Below are positions 58,831 to 64,000 of a stretch of 64,000 nucleotides of DNA, piece by piece. This DNA comes from DATAEE01 sp963725145 (lineage in GTDB: Bacteria; Acidobacteriota; Vicinamibacteria; Vicinamibacterales; 2-12-FULL-66-21). Below the pieces are notes generated by a model, which did no database searches, was not told where the DNA came from, and saw only the letters and a program-made list of their open reading frames with translations. The stretch lies in NCBI GenBank assembly GCA_963725145.1, contig CAVRXL010000001.1:1-64000 (forward strand). Reading direction: 5' to 3'. How positions within the stretch are numbered: position 1 is the first letter of the stretch; the number at the start of each line of letters is the position of its first letter. A program made the translations under genes and the position numbers.

Positions 58831-60423
58831 ATGCCGAAAGTCACATGCGTTCTGTTCGTTTCGACATTGGCGGTCATGACTCCCGGCGCCGCCGAGGACG
58901 ATCTCGCGCAGCGTTGGCGGGCGCACGTCGCGTTCCTCGCGGACGACAGCCTCGAGGGACGCAACACCGGAAGCGAAGGCCACCGGAAGGCGGCCGAGTA
59001 CGTCGCGGACAGGTTCAAGCGCCAGGGCCTCAAGCCGGCCGGCACATCCGGCTACCTGCAGCCGGTGCGGTTCCACTCGCGCCGCATCGTGGAGAATCGG
59101 TCGAGCCTGGCTCTCGTGCGGGACGGGGTCGTCACCCCGATCGTGCTGGGGGACGAGGCGACCTTCAACATGCGGGTGAACCCGGCGCCGGAGGTCGAAG
59201 CGCCGCTGGTCTTCGCGGGGTACGGCCTCGCGATACCCGAAGCAAAGCACGACGACTTCGCCGACGTGGACGTCAAAGGGAAGGTCGTCGTCTTTTTGTC
59301 GGGCGCTCCTTCGTCCGTGCCCGGTCCGCTTTCGGCGCACTATCAGTCCGCCGGAGAACGCTGGGCCGCGCTGCGGCGCGCAGGCGCGATTGGCACCATC
59401 ACGATCCAGAACCCGCGGACCTCGGACGTTCCATGGGAGCGGTCCTCGCCGAATCGGCTGCAGCCTTCCATGACGCTCGCCGATCCAGCCCTGGACGACA
59501 CGGTCGGGCAGCGGCTTGCCGTCACGTTCAACGCCGCCAGGGCCGATCGGCTGTTCGAAGGATCGGGACACACCGTCAACGAGCTGCTGGCGATCGCGGA
59601 CGCCGGCAAAGTGCTGCCGAGGTTCCCGCTGAAGGGGCTGGTACGGGCCGCCGTCCGCACCGAGCGGACCGAGCTCGACTCGCACAACGTCGCGGGGCTC
59701 GTGCCTGGCACCGATCCGAGCCTTCAGCGTGAGCTCGTCGTGCTGACGGCTCACCTGGATCATGTCGGTGTCGGGGCGCCAATCAACGGCGACAAGATCT
59801 ACAACGGCGCGATGGACAACGCTTCGGGGATTGCCACGCTCCTCGAGGCGGCCTCCGAGATCGCGAAAAAGCCACCGAAACGCCCGGTGCTGTTCCTGGC
59901 GGTGACGGCGGAAGAGAAAGGCCTCCTGGGGTCGCGCTACTTCGCGGCGCATCCGACGCCGCCGCGGCATGCGATCGTCGCCAACGTCAACATGGACATG
60001 TTCCTTCCGCTGTTCCCCATGAAGTCGCTGATGGTGCTGGGACTTGACGAGTCCGATCTGGGCGCGGACATCAGGGCTGTGGCTGCGTCCATGGATCTCG
60101 CGGTACAGCCCGACCCCGAGCCGCACCGCAATCGCTTCATCAGAAGCGACCAGTACAGCTTCATCCGGCACGGCGTGCCTTCGCTGACGATGAAGGTCGG
60201 CTACGAGCCGGGCTCCGCCGAGGCGCGCGTCGCCGCTGCCTGGACGAAGGAGCGATACCATGCCCCGTCGGACGATCTGAGCCAGCCGATCGATCTCGAC
60301 GCGGCGGCCGGGTTCACACGGGTCATCGCCGCGTTGTGCGACCGAATCGCGAACCGCCCGGAGCGGCCGCGCTGGAATACCGACAGCTTCTTCAGCCGTT
60401 TCGCTCGACCCGTGTCCGACTGA
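58831..60423 (+). CDS. Secreted M28-family zinc aminopeptidase
   Basis: Signal peptide (MPKVTCVLFVSTLAVMTPGA) from ATG 58831, then an N-terminal region (HVAFLADDSLEGRNTGSEGH), a PA domain insert (residues ~120-260) and the catalytic M28 core. Di-zinc ligands appear in order: LTAHLDHVGVG (His, Asp region), YNGAMDNASGIATLLEAASE (bridging Asp), AVTAEEKGLLGSRYFAAHP (catalytic Glu-Glu), NVNMDM (Asp) and ERYHAPSDDLSQPID (His). It would remove N-terminal amino acids from peptides in the periplasm. It starts 30 bases after the permease stop and may share its transcript. Confidence 0.92.
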   Translation: MPKVTCVLFVSTLAVMTPGAAEDDLAQRWRAHVAFLADDSLEGRNTGSEGHRKAAEYVADRFKRQGLKPAGTSGYLQPVRFHSRRIVENRSSLALVRDGVVTPIVLGDEATFNMRVNPAPEVEAPLVFAGYGLAIPEAKHDDFADVDVKGKVVVFLSGAPSSVPGPLSAHYQSAGERWAALRRAGAIGTITIQNPRTSDVPWERSSPNRLQPSMTLADPALDDTVGQRLAVTFNAARADRLFEGSGHTVNELLAIADAGKVLPRFPLKGLVRAAVRTERTELDSHNVAGLVPGTDPSLQRELVVLTAHLDHVGVGAPINGDKIYNGAMDNASGIATLLEAASEIAKKPPKRPVLFLAVTAEEKGLLGSRYFAAHPTPPRHAIVANVNMDMFLPLFPMKSLMVLGLDESDLGADIRAVAASMDLAVQPDPEPHRNRFIRSDQYSFIRHGVPSLTMKVGYEPGSAEARVAAAWTKERYHAPSDDLSQPIDLDAAAGFTRVIAALCDRIANRPERPRWNTDSFFSRFARPVSD

Positions 60424-60544
60424 CGCCAGTTTCGAGAATCGTGAGCGTTTACGCCGCACGTCCGCCCGGCGCGAAGGCCTGCGAGCGGATCTAGCCCACA
60501 TACAACAACTTACGTGCGACCGGCCAGGGTACCCGGCTTGCAAT

Positions 60545-60947
60545 TTGGAGCTGTCTGGCGGCGGCTGTCCGTCGATTGCGTTTACTGCGGGCGGCCGCGC
60601 CGTGCAGACGAGCGCCGCGACGTTTTTCCGCCGCGTGACCTGCGAGCTGCTCGTCGACGGTCAGCTCGTCGAGGTTGAAGGGCCCGTCATCTCGGGCGTC
60701 CTGCGCGCCGACAAGGTGCAGCTCGAGGACGCGCGGGGCATCGACCGCCGCGCCGACGTGGCCGGCCTCAGCGGGTCGTGCCCGTCGCTGACCTTCTCGG
60801 TGGGAGGTCAGATGTTCATCACGAACTCGACGACCGAATTCAAGGATCTCGTCCTGTACCGCGATCCGGAACGGGTTGGCCGTGCGCGCCGACGGCCACA
60901 TGCAGAGCAATGGTCAGGCGCTTGCGGAGCGCGTGCGGCCTCAGTAG
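60545..60947 (+). CDS. DUF5666-like repeat protein, both ends uncertain
   Basis: Two similar units are visible: LSGGGCPSIAFTAGGRAVQT followed by CELLVDGQLVEVEGPVISGV and LRADKVQLEDAR, then AGLSGSCPSLTFSVGGQMFI with TTEFKDL. This alternation (CPSLxFxVxG ... G..VEVEG ... AxxVxLE) is like DUF5666-type extracytoplasmic domains. Near 60852 the frame must shift by one base to give SCTAIRNGLAVRADGHMQSN and a stop at 60945-60947. No signal peptide is seen: the frame runs into stops around 60490, so the N-terminus is lost or mis-assembled. Function unknown. Confidence 0.5.
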
Positions 60948-61066
60948 GGGGTCTCTGAGGCTGTCACGCGTCCCCCGCAATCGCTGCGGCGGCCGTCTCA
61001 GGATGGGCGAGCGCGCTTCCCCCCACGCGCTCACCCATTCTGAGGTCCTCTCCGATCGGCGATGGG

Positions 61067-61817
61067 TCACGTCTCACGCCGCAACACAACGAGCGCGGCC
61101 ACGAACGACAGGATCGTAAACAGAACGAAGCCGGCGGCCTCGAGCGCGATCTGGCGGGGGTCGCCGAGCGCCGATCGTGGCGAAACGCATCACGTCCACG
61201 TGCCAGGTGATCGGGTTCGCGAGCGCGGCGGCGCGAAACGCCGCCGGCAGCGGCTCGATCGGATAGAACATCGAGCTGGCGAACAGGAACACGAAGTAGA
61301 AGATCGAGGTCACCGTGTTGAACGCGTCGTTGCGGCTTGATGTAGAGCGCGAAGATCGCGTAGAAGAAGAACCAGCCCGCCGTGCCGACGACGACCGCGG
61401 CGACAAGCAGCGGAAACCCTTCCGGACGTAGCGCGACGCCCAGCACCGCCGCCGCGAGCAAGACGGTGACGGCCGCCTGCAGCAGCCGCGATCACGATGT
61501 TGAACAGCACCTTCCCCACCAGATACTCCGCGCGGCTCATCGGATAGGTCAGCATCTCGTAGAAGATGCCGTTGTCGCGGTCCATGAAGAACGACCAGGC
61601 GGTGTTCGACGCGATGCCGAACCCGGCCATCCCGAGGACGCCCGCGAGGAAGAACGCGTTGTAGTCGACCGGGAGGCTGGTGAACCGGAACGCCTCGGTC
61701 ATCGCCACGCCGAAGACGAGCAGGTAGCCGAGCGGGTAGACGACGTCCCAGAAGATGAACAACCCGTTGGTCGCCCGGATCTTGCCTTCTCGATAGAGAA
61801 CCGCCGAACGCGCTCAT
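61067..61817 (-). CDS. ABC-2 type export permease (DrrB-like), several frameshifts
   Basis: ATG 61817 overlaps the ATPase stop. After a one-base correction near 61800 it reads AVLYREGKIRATNGLFIFWD, VVYPLGYLLVFGVAMTEAFR, FGIASNTAWSFFMDRDNGIF and EMLTYPMSRAEYLVGKVLFN. Further shifts near 61490, 61335 and 61180 lead to VVVGTAGWFFFYAIFALYIK, FNTVTSIFYFVFLFASSMFY, PIEPLPAAFRAAALANPITW and the last helix AGFVLFTILSFVAALVVLRR. Six membrane helices and the ABC-2 motif YPMSRAEYLVGK are clear. With the ATPase it forms an exporter of the daunorubicin-resistance type; substrate unknown. Confidence 0.75.
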
Positions 61818-62829
61818 GACTGGCCTCCGTCTGCTGAGTCCAGGCCCCAGGCCCCAGCCCAGGCCTAGTCCTGTCCCCACTCCGTGTGTCCGTGGCTTCG
61901 TCAGTTCCACGAAGATGTCTTCCAGGCTCGCGCCACCGACCTCGAGGCGCAGCACGCGGCCGCGTGCTGCGAGCGCGCCGACGACCGCCAGGATGCCGCC
62001 GTCATCCTCCTTGAGCGTCGCCTCGATCGTGTTCTGCGAGACCGACAGGCGGATCGGGCGCCGCGCGGCCAGCTCCTCCTCGATCCCCGGCGGGAGCCGA
62101 TCGAAGGTCACGGTGACGTCGTAGACCCCCTGCGACAGCAGCTTGAGCGTGTGCAGATCGCCGCGCGCCGCCTGCCGGCCGCGATTGATGATCAGGATGT
62201 CGTCGCACAGTTCTTCCGCCTCGCCGAGGATCTGCGTCGTGAGGACGATCGTCCGTCCGCCGGACGCCTCGCGCCGCAGCCGGTCCATCACGCTGCGTTT
62301 CAGGATCGGATCCATTCCGGTCGAGAACTCGTCGAGGAACACCACCGGCGTGTCGACCATGAAGACCTTGGCGACCTGCACGCGCCGCCGGAAGCCGCCG
62401 CTCAGATCCATCACTTTCCGGCTGCGCCTCGGACGCCAGGCCGAACTCTTCGAGGATGCGATCCGCGCGCCTGCGGATCTCGGGGCCGCGGAGGCCGTGG
62501 AAGCGCGCGAACGTTCCGAGGTTGTCGCGCACGGTGAGAAAGAGCTCGGCGGCGCTTTCCTGGATGACGACCGAGATCCGCCGGCGCACCTCGAGCGATT
62601 CTGCGACGACATCGCGGTCGAGCACCGTGGCGGAGCCGGAGGTCGGCCGCGCGAGCGTCGACAGAATGCGCAGGAGCGTCGTCTTGCCGGCGCCGTTCGG
62701 GCCGAGGAGGCCGAAGATGGCGCCGCGCTGGACGTCGAACGTGAGCCCGTCGACCGCGCGGACCTCCGGCTGGCCGCGGCGCGAGTACACCTTGACGAGA
62801 TCGCGGACACGGATGGCTGGTGCAGACAT
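61814..62829 (-). CDS. ABC-2 exporter ATP-binding protein (DrrA-like), two frameshifts
   Basis: ATG 62829: APAIRVRDLVKVYSRRGQPE, Walker A FGLLGPNGAGKTTLLRILST, Q-loop RRISVVIQESAAELFLTVRD. A one-base change near 62415 restores the signature DLSGGFRRRVQVAKVFMVDT, Walker B PVVFLDEFSTGMDPILKRSV and H-loop region IVLTTQILGEAEELCDDILI (the usual switch His is Gln here). The C-terminal DrrA tail is ASLEDIFVELTKP. The 3' end runs through a GLGLGWGLGPGL low-complexity repeat (61838-61869), where another shift gives the natural stop overlapping the permease ATG. Confidence 0.82.
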
Positions 62830-62845
62830 ATGAGACTCGCGTAGC

Positions 62846-62955
62846 GTCCGGCTTCAGCCGGACCCAAAACATTTGTGGCGCCAGGCTTCAGCCTGGCCAG
62901 CGCCCGGCTTCAGCCGGACCTCAGTGATTTCCGTGGCGTCCGGCTTCAGCCGGAC
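62846..62955. repeat. Cluster of four family-B palindromic repeats
   Basis: GTCCGGCTTCAGCCGGAC (62846-62863), CCAGGCTTCAGCCTGG (62881-62896), CCCGGCTTCAGCCGG (62903-62917) and GTCCGGCTTCAGCCGGAC (62938-62955) are spaced 6-20 bases. The second unit differs in the outer stem bases but keeps complementarity. Family members also lie inside the anti-sigma gene at 1403-1460. Confidence 0.85.
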
Positions 62956-63103
62956 TACGACGTGAGTGGGGGGAGAACGTGACGGCCGAGGTTGCTACTG
63001 CGGAATTCGCATGGCGGCCTGCCCTGAGCGAAGTCGAAGGGGCCTGACTTCCCTACTCTAGCCCCGGACCCGCCGCGGACGCAACCGGGTATACCATGCA
63101 TCT

Positions 63104-63586
63104 ATGAAGGGCAATCGGCTGCTCGCTCCTCTGCTCGTTGCGGGCCTGACCATTCCAGGCGCCGCCGTCGTCGCGCGGCAGGAACAGACGGAAGAGGACG
63201 AGAAGAAAAAGGACAAGGAATCGATCGAGCTGATCGTCACCGGCTGCCTGAAGGGGCGCGCGCTCCAGGCGGAAGAAGTACGTCCGGCCAGGGAAGATGA
63301 CCTGACCGTGATCCAGGCGCGGACGTTCCGGGTCAACGGCGCGCGCGAGGTGATGGACGAGCTCAAGAAGCAGAACAACCGCTACGTCGAGGCGAAGGGA
63401 CGGGTGAAGCGATCGTCACTGGCGGCGATCGGGCCGGGGATCGACGTCGGCGGGGCGCGAATCACCGTTACGCCCGGGACGATGGGCAATCCCTCGCGCG
63501 CGCCGCAGCACAATCCGAACGCGGGCGTGCTGCACATCGACGTCACGGCCGTGCGCGCCGTGTCCGAGTCCTGCTCCTCCAAGTAA
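63104..63586 (+). CDS. Secreted hypothetical protein
   Basis: A 160-residue protein with signal peptide (MKGNRLLAPLLVAGLTIPGA) and a charged linker (EQTEEDEKKKDKESIE). Its beta-rich domain (LIVTGCLKGRALQAEEVRP, LTVIQARTFRVNGAREVMDE, NNRYVEAKGRVKRSSL, GGARITVTPGT) resembles the OB-like 'TGCLK/G' domains common in exported acidobacterial proteins. One Cys in the GCLK motif and one near the end (ESCSSK). Function unknown. Confidence 0.78.
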   Translation: MKGNRLLAPLLVAGLTIPGAAVVARQEQTEEDEKKKDKESIELIVTGCLKGRALQAEEVRPAREDDLTVIQARTFRVNGAREVMDELKKQNNRYVEAKGRVKRSSLAAIGPGIDVGGARITVTPGTMGNPSRAPQHNPNAGVLHIDVTAVRAVSESCSSK

Positions 63587-63595
63587 TGTTGTGGT

Positions 63596-63650
63596 ACGAC
63601 CCTTAGGGTCGTTGTGGCACTACGGATGTGGCGCGATCCTTCAGGGTCGT
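63596..63650. repeat. Two ACGACCCTNAGGGTCGT-type palindromes
   Basis: ACGACCCTTAGGGTCGT (63596-63612) and GCGATCCTTCAGGGTCGT (63632-63649) follow the stop codon of the secreted protein gene and precede tRNA-Lys. They may mark a transcription end. Confidence 0.65.
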
Positions 63651-63691
63651 GCTATGATTCTTGGTTCGGAAACGCTGATCCTTCCTGACGT

Positions 63692-63767
63692 GGGCCGCTA
63701 GCTCAATTGGCAGAGCAGCAGACTCTTAATCTGCGGGTTCACGGTTCGATTCCTTCGCGGCTCACCA
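63692..63767 (+). tRNA. trnK: tRNA-Lys (anticodon CUU)
   Basis: GGGCCGC acceptor, D-arm AGCTCAATTGGCAGAGC, anticodon stem GCAGA/TCTGC with loop CTCTTAA (anticodon CTT), T-arm CACGG-TTCGATT-CCTTC (weaker inner pairs), GCGGCTC, discriminator A and encoded CCA; 76 nt. Confidence 0.94.
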
Positions 63768-63844
63768 TTAATCTTCCTTCGTGTTCACAACGACTTGCGG
63801 GCCCGCCGCATGGCCGACCGCAAACGTGAATCGAACCAGATTGG

Positions 63845-64000
63845 TTACCTCGCCTCGAACGGAATCTCGACCTCCACGTAACTGCCCAACCTCGCGAAAA
63901 TGCGCCCGCACCAGCCGTTCATCAGCCTGTCGGCCGCGCCAATCAGTGTCCAGCGTGACCGGCGCGTGGCGATTTCAGATCGCGCCGCCGACTGGCGATG
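63845..64000 (-). CDS. Partial C-terminus of an unidentified protein
   Basis: The minus strand is open from the right edge to a TAA at 63845-63847 and reads RWTLIGAADRLMNGWCGRIF then ARLGSYVEVEIPFEAR*. The composition is protein-like, but 51 residues are too few to recognise a family. It could be the end of a dioxygenase or heme-protein-like domain, but I have no firm basis for that. Confidence 0.4.
   Translation of the reverse strand, partial: HRQSAARSEIATRRSRWTLIGAADRLMNGWCGRIFARLGSYVEVEIPFEAR

Noticed and set aside
62846..62955. Cluster of regularly placed palindromes as a CRISPR array
   Set aside because: Units are 15-18 bases, spacers are only 6-20 bases and uneven, and the same unit is dispersed elsewhere; these are REP-type repeats.

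Overview
This is a GC-rich bacterial chromosome window. It most likely comes from an Acidobacteriota (Vicinamibacteria-like) genome recovered from a metagenome. That assignment is inferred from gene content: orphan MacB/FtsX-like permeases with an acidobacterial 'ADOP' N-terminus, winged-helix proteins fused to TolB, TPR or hydrolase domains, a Ser/Thr kinase fused to a formylglycine-enzyme-like domain and a hydrolase, DinB, DUF1579, S9, M28 and P1 hydrolases, a Ku/LigD pair, and heavy infestation by short palindromic repeats. No rRNA, CRISPR array or replication origin was seen.

Layout. 0-13 kb: a partial membrane protein, tRNA-Arg(UCU) with a duplicated 3' end, a VOC/ECF sigma/anti-sigma cluster, DinB, DUF1579, an orphan permease, a sodium:solute symporter, a P1 peptidase, an MFS carrier and an S9 peptidase. 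13-20 kb: a damaged stretch with a spermidine-synthase remnant, a fused ethanolamine ammonia-lyase (EutB-EutC) behind a broken outer-membrane barrel gene, and a four-gene cluster of ArsR-rhodanese regulator, metallo-beta-lactamase-fold enzyme, MFS carrier and methyltransferase that looks like a sulfide/persulfide response operon. 20-30 kb: winged-helix/TPR regulator, a methyltransferase-rhodanese fusion whose catalytic cysteine codon is TGA (candidate selenoprotein), the kinase chimera, two alpha/beta hydrolases and a TlpA-like protein. 30.4-32.5 kb: an AT-rich block followed by a broken CusA-type pump gene and a tandem duplication, probably an assembly scar. 32.5-40.5 kb: DUF1254 protein, SDR, an HNH endonuclease bracketed by copies of one hairpin, a CPBP protease, a HAF-repeat protein, a winged-helix/TolB sensor and a small secreted HELGH protein.

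40.54-47.98 kb is bounded by a 34-bp direct repeat of the tRNA-His 3' end and contains a tyrosine-integrase remnant. It therefore looks like a genomic island, carrying a kinase/ECF sigma/pseudokinase trio, a GDSL hydrolase, a TIGR03067-like protein and a methyltransferase. 48-56 kb: response regulator, GNAT, an IS110-family element with a folded 5' leader, a BON protein, divergent ku and ligD, a [2Fe-2S] ferredoxin and two tRNA-Arg genes with a second tRNA-3'-end insertion. 56-64 kb: orphan permease, M28 peptidase, a repeat-domain protein, an ABC-2 exporter pair, a secreted protein, tRNA-Lys(CUU) and a partial gene.

Two window-wide themes matter for interpretation. First, many genes carry single-base frameshifts while their catalytic motifs stay intact across frames (VOC, permease, EutBC, the whole 15-20 kb cluster, GDSL, SDR, ABC pair). 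Consensus indel errors are the likeliest cause, though real decay is possible at 15-20 kb and 30-32 kb. Second, several families of palindromic repeats occur between genes and, strikingly, inside genes in frame (ligD, the anti-sigma factor, the MFS tail). Frameshift positions given below were found by reading the frames by eye and are accurate to about 10 bases.
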